DNA of 9,891 nucleotides from the NCBI GenBank assembly GCA_019747615.1, contig JAIEQQ010000593.1:1-9891 (forward strand), given 5' to 3'. Under the pieces are notes generated by a model. That model searched no databases. It was not told the DNA's origin and saw nothing but the letters and a program-made list of their open reading frames with translations. This document shows positions 1 to 7,271 of this stretch, piece by piece. The position numbers and the translations under genes were made by a program. The DNA comes from Phycisphaerales bacterium. GTDB taxonomy: Bacteria; Planctomycetota; Phycisphaerae; Phycisphaerales; UBA1924. Position 1 is the first letter of the stretch, and each line of letters begins with the position of its first letter.

Positions 1-34
1 AGCGTTCGAGTGTGTTTGTCTTGGTGTGTCATGT

Positions 35-1762
35 TCAGTTGCACGCCGAGAAGTAATACGTGAAAAAGCAGTTGTAATCGCCCTCGGTGACGCCGTTGTT
101 CGGAACGCCGGGCATGCCCGGCAGCGGGTTGCCCTGATCGTCGGCGATGTCGCAGTACTCCAGGGCGTCGAAGAATCCGGCAAAGAACGCGTTGTAGTCG
201 CCCTCGGTCACGCCGTTGTTCGGCACGCCGGGCAGCCCTGGAAGCGGGTTGCCTTGATCGTCGGCGATGTCCGCCGGGCAGCACACCGGCGATGAGAAGC
301 CAGCGATTCGAATGAGCGCGTCGGCGGACTGTCCGCCCTCTTTGGTTCGTGCAATCGCGTAGACCGGCACCATTCCGTCGTTCCTGCGGGTTCCGATCGC
401 GAGCTTGGGGTACACGCGTTCGAGTTCAGCCGTGCCGACGGTCTGGCCGGACCAGGTGATTGGGTTGCCGTTGAGGAACAGCACCCACTGCCACGGCGCG
501 GCGGCGTTGCCATCGGGCCGAGCACGCCAGAGGAACGCCAGATCGCCGCGCTGCCCCAGCGTGAGCCCCACCGGCTCGTCGATGAGCGTCCAACCTCCGA
601 GTACTTGGCCCTCGCGATACGCGACCACGCCGTCGGAGATGATCATCGAGTCGGCCGTCGGCGCCGCGTCGCTCCGGGCTGCGACGGCCCAGCGCCGGGC
701 TCCTGCGCATGCGAGCGAGTCGGCGATCGCGAGTTCCCCGATCGAAAGGATGCTCTCGCCGCCTGCGCCCGCGGGCACGCCAGCACCGGGGGTAACGACT
801 TCCTGGACGATCGCGTCGCCCTCGCTGAGGAGTTGTGTGAGGGGGCCTGGATTGTCACCCATGACGTCGCGCCGGATGAGTCGCTTCTTGGTCGGCAGTC
901 CCTCGGCGGTCTGGCCGTCGCACTCGGTGGAGACCAGCGCAAAGAGCGCCGTGGCGCTGGGTGAAACGCTGAAGCTGAGGATCCCCGACTCGCCGATGGC
1001 GCAGATTTGTCCGGCGGTGTCCAGTGTGTCGCTCGCGCGGAGCAGCGTGCGCGGCGTGCCAATACCCATCAGCACCGCCCGCTCGCCCGTCGCGCCCGCA
1101 GGGGTCGCGCTCAGGCCCGACAGCCAGAACGGCGTGCCGAGCTGCGTCACGCCGACGAAACTGCCAAAGGCGCTGTAGGGCAGGGGCTCGGCGGGGCCGG
1201 GCGGCGTTGCACCTGCCGGGTCCGCAAGAACTCGAAGCCCGCGGCGCGCAACCAGCACGTTCTCATCCGTCGATGGGTCGTATCGCCAGACGGAGTCCAA
1301 CATGCCCGGAGCAGCAAACTCCAGGTCCGCGCGTCGGGCCATGAGCGGTGAGTATGCGATGAACCCGGTTGCCGAGATGCCGAAATGGTCTTCGATTCGC
1401 CCGAGCGTCTCGCCGGCGTCGCGCGTCGAGCCGTGTTGCGCTGAAAAGAGCACCGACGACACCCCGTCGTGGGCAAACGAGCCGTAGATGACGTCGCCAC
1501 GGTCGGTTGAAAGCAGCGTCGCAAAGCTCACCGGGCCCAGCGCACGGATCGCGCGAACCTCTTGCACCGTCCGCGTGGTTGTCCCGGTCGAGACGGTCTG
1601 GCCGACCCGGACGATGACACGGACGTCGGGCGAAGGCTGAGCGAGCACTGGTGTTGCCGAGGCGGCGAGAAGACCGAGCAGGCAGGCGGCCGAACGCTGT
1701 CGTCGAGCACTTGAAAGGTCAAAGCAAGCACGGTGCGATCGGTTGGAATGATGTTCAGCCAT
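35..1762 (-). CDS. Secreted protein with two C-terminal GC-type dockerin-like repeats
   Basis: This predicted exported protein has 575 residues from the chosen ATG. A basic stretch (SSARRQRS) leads into a hydrophobic core (AACLLGLLAASATPVLA) with a likely signal peptidase I site after VLAQ. The long middle part (about residues 45-490) is not a family I recognise; it looks like a beta-rich extracellular region. The C-terminus carries two near-identical 38-40 residue units starting near residues 498 and 538, each beginning DIADDQGNPLPG and containing GVTEGDYN, with cysteines flanking both. This matches the GC-type dockerin-like module known from Phycisphaerae surface proteins, whose partner is not visible here. 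The ATG at 1762 was chosen because it sits just before the signal peptide. In-frame ATGs at 1804 and 1879 would add 14 or 39 residues; the one at 1804 has GGAGGGG upstream but with a long spacing. The Shine-Dalgarno at 1762 is weak. Function of the middle region is unknown. Confidence 0.85.
   Translation of the reverse strand: MAEHHSNRSHRACFDLSSARRQRSAACLLGLLAASATPVLAQPSPDVRVIVRVGQTVSTGTTTRTVQEVRAIRALGPVSFATLLSTDRGDVIYGSFAHDGVSSVLFSAQHGSTRDAGETLGRIEDHFGISATGFIAYSPLMARRADLEFAAPGMLDSVWRYDPSTDENVLVARRGLRVLADPAGATPPGPAEPLPYSAFGSFVGVTQLGTPFWLSGLSATPAGATGERAVLMGIGTPRTLLRASDTLDTAGQICAIGESGILSFSVSPSATALFALVSTECDGQTAEGLPTKKRLIRRDVMGDNPGPLTQLLSEGDAIVQEVVTPGAGVPAGAGGESILSIGELAIADSLACAGARRWAVAARSDAAPTADSMIISDGVVAYREGQVLGGWTLIDEPVGLTLGQRGDLAFLWRARPDGNAAAPWQWVLFLNGNPITWSGQTVGTAELERVYPKLAIGTRRNDGMVPVYAIARTKEGGQSADALIRIAGFSSPVCCPADIADDQGNPLPGLPGVPNNGVTEGDYNAFFAGFFDALEYCDIADDQGNPLPGMPGVPNNGVTEGDYNCFFTYYFSACN
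71..271 (-). repeat. Direct DNA repeat encoding the two dockerin-like units
   Basis: Bases 71-151 and 191-271 are two 81-bp direct repeats offset by exactly 120 bp (40 codons). By my count they differ at 8 positions. The unit encodes the calcium-loop-like segment DIADDQGNPLPG to EGDYN. The in-frame spacing and high DNA identity indicate a tandem duplication within the gene. Confidence 0.9.
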
Positions 1763-1815
1763 GGGTTTCTCGCTCGTGTGGAACGCCCCGAAATCACCGT
1801 ACATGCGTTGCGGGT

Positions 1816-1835
1816 GCCCCTCCGAATTCAGGGGG
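1816..1835 (-). promoter_or_regulatory. GAATTC-centred element upstream of the dockerin gene
   Basis: Read on the minus strand, this is a run of five C, then TGAATTCGG, then AGGGGC. It is an imperfect dyad centred on GAATTC (1824-1829), about 62 bases before the chosen ATG. A close relative lies about 50 bases upstream of the other exported-protein gene (9310-9332). It may be a promoter element, an operator or the start of a shared 5' leader; the sequence alone does not decide. A TGAATG hexamer lies just upstream in the minus direction and could serve as a -10 box. Confidence 0.45.
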
Positions 1836-1931
1836 CATTCACCGAGCCACTCTAGAACCGCAATCCTGGCGAGATCCACTCGATAAGGGTATTTCCAGAG
1901 AGCACCGATGCCTGGATTGACACGATCTTTG

Positions 1932-1948
1932 CAAAATCACGTGTTTTG
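1932..1948. promoter_or_regulatory. AT-rich imperfect palindrome around CACGTG
   Basis: CACGTG at 1938-1943 is flanked by AAAAT on the left and TTTTG on the right, giving an imperfect dyad in a locally AT-rich patch of otherwise GC-rich DNA. It lies in the region between the dockerin gene and the small plus-strand ORF. It could be an operator or chance; no regulator is known. Nothing else stands out between about 1840 and 2110. Confidence 0.2.
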
Positions 1949-2118
1949 TTCGCATTTGCGGAACGGCGGATGTTTGGTGGAGGATTCGGGACGGAGCGGG
2001 TGTGAGGAGCTGAAGACGATTGTCAAACTCGCAACCACGGGGCTTGGCCGCCCGGCATGATGTCACCCGCCCGTTCGCGATCGCGGCCGCATAGACGGAT
2101 CTGGGCAATGGTCTACTT

Positions 2119-2135
2119 CTTGAGTCATGCTCAAG
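2119..2135 (+). other. Hairpin with TGAGTCAT motif, start codon in the loop
   Basis: CTTGAG (2119-2124) pairs perfectly with CTCAAG (2130-2135) around the loop TCATG. The loop contains the ATG (2127-2129) that would start the 53-codon ORF. A similar hairpin follows that ORF at 2301-2316. The arrangement could control translation initiation, be a protein-binding dyad, or be coincidental. Confidence 0.4.
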
Positions 2136-2288
2136 GCCGCGTCGCCGCCGTTCGATGCCTTTCTTCGCTCGCCGCGTGTGGCCGATGTTGGACATGATGT
2201 TGGTGGGATGAATGGTGGGTTTGGCGGCGGCGAGAACTTCGTCATCACCAGCACGTCGAGCGAGGGAAGCAAGAAGAAGGCGGCGTGA
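2127..2288 (+). CDS. Possible small protein, 53 residues, unknown function
   Basis: This ORF runs from ATG at 2127 to TGA at 2288; an in-frame TGA lies immediately upstream, so it cannot extend further left. The product starts MLKAASPPFDAFL, has a glycine-rich middle (GGMNGGFGGGENF) and ends in a lysine-rich tail (GSKKKAA). The second half uses GC-ending codons as the neighbouring genes do. No family is recognised, and no signal peptide or membrane segment is evident. In support, it is followed by a hairpin and then a strong intrinsic terminator 65 bases after the stop, which must end a plus-strand transcript here. Against it, there is no Shine-Dalgarno and its ATG lies in a hairpin loop. An internal ATG at codon 28 is an alternative start. 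The region could instead be a non-coding RNA. Confidence 0.33.
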   Translation: MLKAASPPFDAFLRSPRVADVGHDVGGMNGGFGGGENFVITSTSSEGSKKKAA

Positions 2289-2300
2289 GAACGCACGCGT

Positions 2301-2316
2301 CGTGAGTCATCTCACG
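2301..2316 (+). other. Second TGAGTCAT hairpin after the small ORF
   Basis: CGTGAG (2301-2306) and CTCACG (2311-2316) form a perfect 6-bp stem around the loop TCAT. It shares TGAGTCAT followed by CTCA with the hairpin at 2119-2135. It begins 12 bases after the stop codon of the small ORF and lies before the terminator. Confidence 0.4.
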
Positions 2317-2352
2317 AATCGCGCACCGCGCATACCTTGTGTTCATTACTCA

Positions 2353-2384
2353 AAGCCCCGGCGATCCGCCGGGGCTTCTTTGTT
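2353..2384 (+). terminator. Rho-independent terminator
   Basis: A perfect 11-bp stem, AAGCCCCGGCG (2353-2363) and CGCCGGGGCTT (2367-2377), encloses a 3-base loop. It is followed by CTTTGTT. The AAA before and T-rich tail after are those of a classic intrinsic terminator on the plus strand. It ends transcription of whatever starts upstream, most plausibly the small ORF or a small RNA between about 2110 and 2350. Confidence 0.85.
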
Positions 2385-2459
2385 CATTCGTCCGCACGAC
2401 GTGGCCAGGTGGTGGGTGGGGACGGGGAATCGTCGCAGTGCCAGCCGTGACCTTCCTTC

Positions 2460-2531
2460 ACCCCTCCGGGGTTCAGACGTTCGCAATCGTCGTTTCCACG
2501 GGTTCCGCTCGAAGACTCGCTCCACCCGTGG
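2460..2531. repeat. Short GC palindromes (REP-like)
   Basis: Two inverted repeats lie downstream of both convergent units. ACCCC-TCC-GGGGT spans 2460-2472, and CCACGGGT (2496-2503) pairs with ACCCGTGG (2524-2531) across a 20-base spacer. With the tandem repeat at 2538-2600 they make a dense palindrome cluster with no coding sense. REP-like dispersed elements are an inference; one window cannot show copies elsewhere. Confidence 0.5.
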
Positions 2532-2537
2532 CTACAT

Positions 2538-2600
2538 TCCGGCAGCCCTCCGGGCTGCAAGGCAGGAACTCCGGCAGACCTCCGGGCTGCGAGGCAGGAA
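2538..2600. repeat. Tandem 32-bp repeat, each unit a hairpin
   Basis: Units 2538-2568 and 2570-2600 are 31 bp each, with period 32, and differ at only two positions. The first contains a perfect stem, GCAGCCC and GGGCTGC around TCC (2542-2558); the second has one mismatch in that stem. The CCTCCGGG core is also present in the palindrome at 2460-2472. From 2621 to 2690 the sequence stutters (CTCGCGACT and GCTGAAA repeats), with no gene recognised. Confidence 0.7.
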
Positions 2601-2695
2601 TTCAGTAGAGCAATATCAGCAGTCACTCGCGACTCGGAACTCGCGTCTCGCGACTTCATGCTGACGGCTGAAAGCTGAAAGCTGGCGGCTCCCGC

Positions 2696-4411
<1,716 letters not shown>

Positions 4412-4449
4412 TGGGCGCGGGGCTCCCGGATCGGAAGAGTCGAAGGGGG

Positions 4450-4455
4450 ATGATA
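4450..4455 (-). promoter_or_regulatory. Candidate -10 box for guaA
   Basis: On the minus strand this reads TATCAT, 38 bases before the guaA ATG in the divergent spacer. No convincing -35 box is visible at the expected distance, so this is weak evidence. Confidence 0.25.
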
Positions 4456-4519
4456 GAGGCGAGGTGGTGTGGCGGTGGCCCAGTGCGTGAAGTTCGTGCT
4501 GGCGTGCGGTTGGCGTGGG

Positions 4520-4525
4520 TAAACT
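4520..4525 (+). promoter_or_regulatory. Candidate -10 box for the lipoprotein/anti-sigma cluster
   Basis: TAAACT on the plus strand sits in the divergent spacer. The context GGGTAAACT resembles GGTACAGT before mlaE. If used, the transcript would have a leader of about 150 bases crossing the G-rich tract. There is no clear -35 box. Confidence 0.25.
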
Positions 4526-4643
4526 GTGTCACTCCATGAGGTCACGGACGCCCCAGGTTGATGGAACGCTGCACGAAGCTGGTGCCCACAAGGCGGCTGG
4601 TGCCGGTCCGGAGATCGTCGCTGAGATTTCGGAGTGCTGTCGA

Positions 4644-4780
4644 GGGGGTGAGGGGTGTGGGGGTGTGGGGGATGGGGAATCGCGGGTGACGGGGATTCGG
4701 AGCGGGACAGTGGGGGCGGGGCTTGGGTTGGGGGTGGTGGGGGTGGTGGGGGTGGGGTTGGGGGCGGCGATGCTCGGGGG
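4644..4780 (+). other. Dense G-run tract, potential G-quadruplexes
   Basis: I count 17 runs of three to five G in 137 bases on the plus strand, with short spacers. The tract covers the probable ribosome-binding region, the start and nearly the whole signal-peptide coding part of the lipoprotein gene. Several overlapping quadruplexes could form in DNA or in the mRNA. Confidence 0.6.
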
Positions 4781-5138
4781 ATGCTCGCCTTCATTGGCGA
4801 CCTGGGAGTCGCCGGAACCGGCGGGGCGCGTGCAACGGATCCTGAAAGCGGTGCGAGAGGATGACAAAGCGGCGGTGCCGCAGCTCATCCGGTCGCTGCG
4901 AAGTGACGATCCTTTAGTCAGGATGGTTGCGGGCGACGCGTTGATTCGGCTGACGGGCGAGGACTTTGGGTATCGTTATGACCAATCAGAGACCGATCGG
5001 ACAGCGGCGATGAAGCGTTGGGAAAGTTGGCTGGCCGGAACGCGATCCGCGGTGAACACTTCGGGAGCGTCCGGAGCGACGGAACCCGCCGCGGCTGCCC
5101 CACCCACGGTCGTCGGCGCGGAGCGAAGCAATCCATGA
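4686..5138 (+). CDS. HEAT-repeat lipoprotein
   Basis: This is a predicted membrane-anchored lipoprotein with a short HEAT-like helical domain. From the GTG at 4686 it has 150 residues. A basic start (VTGIRSG) leads into a Gly/Val-rich hydrophobic segment, then a lipobox, LGGC, with the lipidated Cys at residue 33 (codon 4782-4784). Residues about 48-85 (RVQRILKAVREDDKAAVP, then LIRSLRSDDPLVRMVAGDAL) form a helical pair typical of HEAT_2 repeats, followed by LTGEDFGY and a Trp-rich helix (MKRWESWL) common in planctomycete HEAT proteins. The tail is low-complexity Ala/Thr/Pro. The start is uncertain: the frame is open from an ATG at 4515, but that would put 89 residues before the lipobox Cys. 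GTG at 4665 is another option. The stop overlaps the next start (ATGA), so the two proteins are probably translated together. Binding partners are unknown. Confidence 0.7.
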   Translation: MTGIRSGTVGAGLGLGVVGVVGVGLGAAMLGGCSPSLATWESPEPAGRVQRILKAVREDDKAAVPQLIRSLRSDDPLVRMVAGDALIRLTGEDFGYRYDQSETDRTAAMKRWESWLAGTRSAVNTSGASGATEPAAAAPPTVVGAERSNP

Positions 5139-5611
5139 GCACCCAGACGGACGTGAGATTGCAACTGCCCTCGAACCCGCTGTTCCTCAGCGGTGCGCGC
5201 GAGATGGTGTATCAGTTCGCCAGCCGCTCGGGCTTCAGCGATGAGGCGTGCGGGCAGCTGGCGCTGGCGGTTGATGAGGCCCTGTGCAACGTGATGCGCC
5301 ACGGCTACGGCAAGGCCCCGGATCGGCCTATCTGGATCTCGCTGGCGTTCGTCGGCGGCGTCGCGACGCCCGAGACGCAGCACGAGAACCCAACCGAAGC
5401 GCTGCGGATCGTGATCGAAGACGAGGCCCGCCAGGTCGAGCCCTCGACGATCAAGTCGCGCGATCTGGATGAGATCCGCCCCGGCGGGCTTGGGGTCCAC
5501 ATCATTACCGAAGTGATGGACGAGGTCCGGTGGGAGAAGCGACCGAACTCGGATGTTGGCATGCGGCTGACGATGGTCAAGAAGCGAATGCCCGCCGCTG
5601 CGGCGAGCTGA
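5135..5611 (+). CDS. RsbW/SpoIIAB-like anti-sigma factor serine kinase
   Basis: This 158-residue protein belongs to the HATPase_c_2 family of anti-sigma kinases, which bind a sigma factor or phosphorylate an anti-anti-sigma partner. The N-box is clear at residues 48-58 (EALCNVMRHGY, with Glu48 and Asn52). The later glycine box is at 117-124 (GGLGVHII). The first nucleotide-binding loop is unusual: where the family normally has Asp-x-Gly, this protein reads EDEARQVEP (95-103), with Ala instead of Gly. It contains RDLDEIRPGG before the lid. Met at 5135 was chosen over the upstream in-frame ATG at 5018 because the fold starts at LQLPSNP and because the ATGA overlap with the lipoprotein stop signals translational coupling. 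A GGAG lies about 11 bases upstream. The likely partner is the anti-anti-sigma protein at 5801. The target sigma factor is not in the window. Confidence 0.9.
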   Translation: MSTQTDVRLQLPSNPLFLSGAREMVYQFASRSGFSDEACGQLALAVDEALCNVMRHGYGKAPDRPIWISLAFVGGVATPETQHENPTEALRIVIEDEARQVEPSTIKSRDLDEIRPGGLGVHIITEVMDEVRWEKRPNSDVGMRLTMVKKRMPAAAAS

Positions 5612-5676
5612 GCTGGCCGGGGGCGACCGGCAGCGGCTGCGTGGTCGCGGGTGGGATCGGTCGCTTTGGTGTTGAC

Positions 5677-5705
5677 GGGGGGCGCGGGCGGGGTGGGGGA
5701 TGGGG
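5677..5705 (+). other. Compact G-quadruplex motif between kinase and partner genes
   Basis: Five G runs (6, 3, 4, 5 and 4 G) are separated by loops of 3, 1, 1 and 2 bases, which fits the textbook pattern for a stable intramolecular quadruplex on the plus strand. It lies in the 189-base gap before the anti-anti-sigma gene. No gene is supported in this gap. Confidence 0.55.
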
Positions 5706-5784
5706 TCAGAGGGCTTGTGAGGGTTGTGCGGGTCGATGGATTGGTCAGGACATCGGACAGAATCGGCCGCGAGAGTTTCATCGT

Positions 5785-5791
5785 GGAAGGA
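5785..5791 (+). promoter_or_regulatory. Ribosome-binding site of the anti-anti-sigma gene
   Basis: GGAAGGA ends 9 bases before the ATG at 5801. It fixes that start against the in-frame upstream ATG at 5651, which would add 50 residues of low-complexity sequence. Confidence 0.7.
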
Positions 5792-5800
5792 CTGGTCATC

Positions 5801-6145
5801 ATGGCGGACAACGTGCTCGGCCCACTCAGTGTGACTTCGAAGATCGTCAATGACATCCTGGTGATCACGCCGTCGGGCGATATCGATCTGTCGGGCTCGC
5901 CGCTGCTGCGTCAGGAGCTCAAGAAGGGCCAGGGCAAGAAGATCGTGGTCGATCTGACGGGCGTGCCGTATATGGATAGCTCCGGCCTGGCGACGCTGGT
6001 TGAAGCGATGCAGGCCTCGCGGCGCGGCTCGGGGCAACTGGTGCTCTGCAATCTGTCCGATCGCGTGCGGTCGATCTTCGCGATCGCGAAGCTCGAGACG
6101 GTCTTCAAGCTCGCCGCGACGCTGGATGACGCGATGGCCAAGTGA
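5801..6145 (+). CDS. SpoIIAA/RsbV-like anti-anti-sigma factor (STAS domain)
   Basis: This 114-residue protein is a single STAS domain. In partner switching, the unphosphorylated form binds the anti-sigma kinase and frees the sigma factor; phosphorylation on a conserved serine switches this off. That serine site is present as MDSSG at residues 58-62, and the preceding strand KIVVDLTGVPY is typical. The N-terminal strand pair includes ILVITPSGDIDLSGS, as in the family. Length matches the usual 100-120 residues. It follows the RsbW-like kinase on the same strand after 189 bases, so the two are a plausible cognate pair, though the gap and a good Shine-Dalgarno allow separate expression. A role in an antigen-type ABC/Mla complex (MlaB-like STAS) is an alternative because an mlaE-like gene comes next, but the intact DSSG site favours partner switching. 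Confidence 0.92.
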   Translation: MADNVLGPLSVTSKIVNDILVITPSGDIDLSGSPLLRQELKKGQGKKIVVDLTGVPYMDSSGLATLVEAMQASRRGSGQLVLCNLSDRVRSIFAIAKLETVFKLAATLDDAMAK

Positions 6146-6262
6146 GGCGAGCGACGCGGCGCACGGCCCGACGGGGCACGAGCGGGCGTTGCGCACGCCG
6201 GTGTGAATCGTCAACATGCGGCGGTGTGAGCGCGGGTGCTGGCGAAGGCTCGCTTGGGCCGG

Positions 6263-6268
6263 TACAGT
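6263..6268 (+). promoter_or_regulatory. Candidate -10 box close to the mlaE-like start
   Basis: TACAGT lies 7 bases before the ATG at 6276, and no Shine-Dalgarno is visible. If this is a -10 box, transcription would begin at or beside the ATG, giving a leaderless mRNA. No strong -35 is seen. Confidence 0.35.
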
Positions 6269-6275
6269 GGCCCTC

Positions 6276-7151
6276 ATGGCCGACGCGGGAACAGAAGTTG
6301 AGAAGTCTGGCGACGACGCCGGTGCGAAGCGCTCGGCACTCGCGGCCCTAGCGGTGCCCGTGTCGTTCGTCGGCGCCCGCGGGGTGGCGCTGCTCGAGCA
6401 CATCGGGGCCATCGGCGGGCTGACGTTCGAGACGCTGCGCTGGATCTATCGCGCCTTCACACGCAAGCGCGTCCGCATGGGTGTGCCGGCGATCATGTCG
6501 CAGATCGTTCGCGTCGGCGTGCGGTCGCTGCTGATCGTCTCGCTGGTGTCGGGGTGTGTGGGCCTGATCCTCGTCTTGCAGATGGCGCCGCCCTTGGATC
6601 AGTTCGGGCGGCGAGACTTGGTGGCGAACATCGTTGGCGTGGCGATTCTGCGTGAGCTTGGGCCGCTGATCGCGGCCATCGTGCTGACGGGTTTCGCAGG
6701 CGCGGCAATTGCTGCTGAGCTGGGCACGATGGTCGTGGGCGAGGAGATCGAGGCGCTTGAAGCGCAGGCGCTGAACCCGATCCGATTCCTGGTCATCCCG
6801 CGCGTGCTGGCGACGGTCATCTCGCTGATGTGCCTCTCTGTGGCCAGCAACGTCGTGGCGATCGGCTGCGGCATGCTGATTGCGCTGCTGGCGCTGGAGA
6901 TCCCGGTGCGGACGTTCTGGGAGAACTTGCTCTTCCAGGCCAAGGCGATCGACTTCGTCACGGGGTTCACAAAGTCGATCGTCTTCGGCGCGCTGATCGG
7001 GCTGATCGCGTGCACCAATGGCCTGCGCGTGACCGGCGGCGCCGCGGGCGTCGGCAAGGCCACGACCGACACGGTGGTGCAGTCGATCGTCGCGATCGTC
7101 GTCGCCGACTTGATCTTCACGGCGGTCTTCTTCGCGTGGAAGCTGAACTGA
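6276..7151 (+). CDS. MlaE-family ABC transporter permease
   Basis: This 291-residue integral membrane protein is the permease of an Mla-type lipid transporter, which moves phospholipids between inner and outer membranes together with an ATPase (MlaF) and an MCE protein (MlaD). The family signature is clear: RELGPLIAAIVLTGFAG, then AAIAAELGTMVVGEEIEAL, NPIRFLVIPRVLA and a C-terminal TNGLRVTGGAAGVGKATT. Hydrophobic segments lie near residues 84-104, 116-145, 171-207, 228-247 and 266-288. The usual G-R-V-G in the first motif is G-F-A-G here. The ATG at 6276 was preferred over 6216, which would add 20 residues of basic, Trp-rich sequence; the remaining N-terminal region is still a little longer than in E. 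coli MlaE. No mlaF or mlaD gene lies beside it: STAS-domain and ribH genes flank it. Substrate is inferred from family only. Confidence 0.92.
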   Translation: MADAGTEVEKSGDDAGAKRSALAALAVPVSFVGARGVALLEHIGAIGGLTFETLRWIYRAFTRKRVRMGVPAIMSQIVRVGVRSLLIVSLVSGCVGLILVLQMAPPLDQFGRRDLVANIVGVAILRELGPLIAAIVLTGFAGAAIAAELGTMVVGEEIEALEAQALNPIRFLVIPRVLATVISLMCLSVASNVVAIGCGMLIALLALEIPVRTFWENLLFQAKAIDFVTGFTKSIVFGALIGLIACTNGLRVTGGAAGVGKATTDTVVQSIVAIVVADLIFTAVFFAWKLN

Positions 7152-7158
7152 CTTCGGA

Positions 7159-7182
7159 AGTGGCAGAGTGGCAGAGTGGCGG
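7159..7182. repeat. Three tandem 8-bp units in the mlaE-ribH gap
   Basis: AGTGGCAG, AGTGGCAG and AGTGGCGG follow one another directly after the mlaE stop. Similar stuttering repeats occur at 2621-2690. Significance is unknown. Confidence 0.6.
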
Positions 7183-7257
7183 ATGGACCGCGTCTGTCGC
7201 TGCACGGTCTTTGAGCTCGGGCGGGGCTGGATGTTCGAGTGTTTGTGCTTTGCGGTC

Positions 7258-7263
7258 TATGAT
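7258..7263 (+). promoter_or_regulatory. Candidate -10 box close to the ribH start
   Basis: TATGAT, one mismatch from the TATAAT consensus, lies 8 bases before the ribH ATG, which has no Shine-Dalgarno. The spacing would place the transcription start at the ATG, suggesting a leaderless ribH-nusB mRNA. The -35 region is not convincing. Confidence 0.4.
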
Positions 7264-7271
7264 CGCCGCTT

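Noticed and set aside
405..1178. 257-codon plus-strand open frame opposite the dockerin gene
   Set aside because: Opposite a gene with signal peptide and dockerin repeats; no ribosome-binding site or recognised motif.
2538..2600. Two 31-bp repeats considered as a minimal CRISPR array
   Set aside because: The units abut with one base between them, so there are no spacers, and no cas gene is present.
2212..2664. 150-codon plus-strand open frame in the spacer before guaA
   Set aside because: It runs through the intrinsic terminator and the palindrome cluster, and its Arg/Ser-rich product reflects those repeats.
4412..4640. Spacer upstream of guaA checked for a purine riboswitch
   Set aside because: No conserved purine-aptamer loops or three-way junction could be recognised by eye.
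4976..6412. 478-codon minus-strand open frame across the kinase and STAS genes
   Set aside because: It lies opposite three confidently identified plus-strand genes, and its Arg/His/Gln-rich product resembles no family.
6348..7205. 285-codon minus-strand open frame opposite the mlaE-like gene
   Set aside because: Antisense shadow: Arg/Asp/His/Gln-rich low-complexity translation opposite a clear membrane protein.
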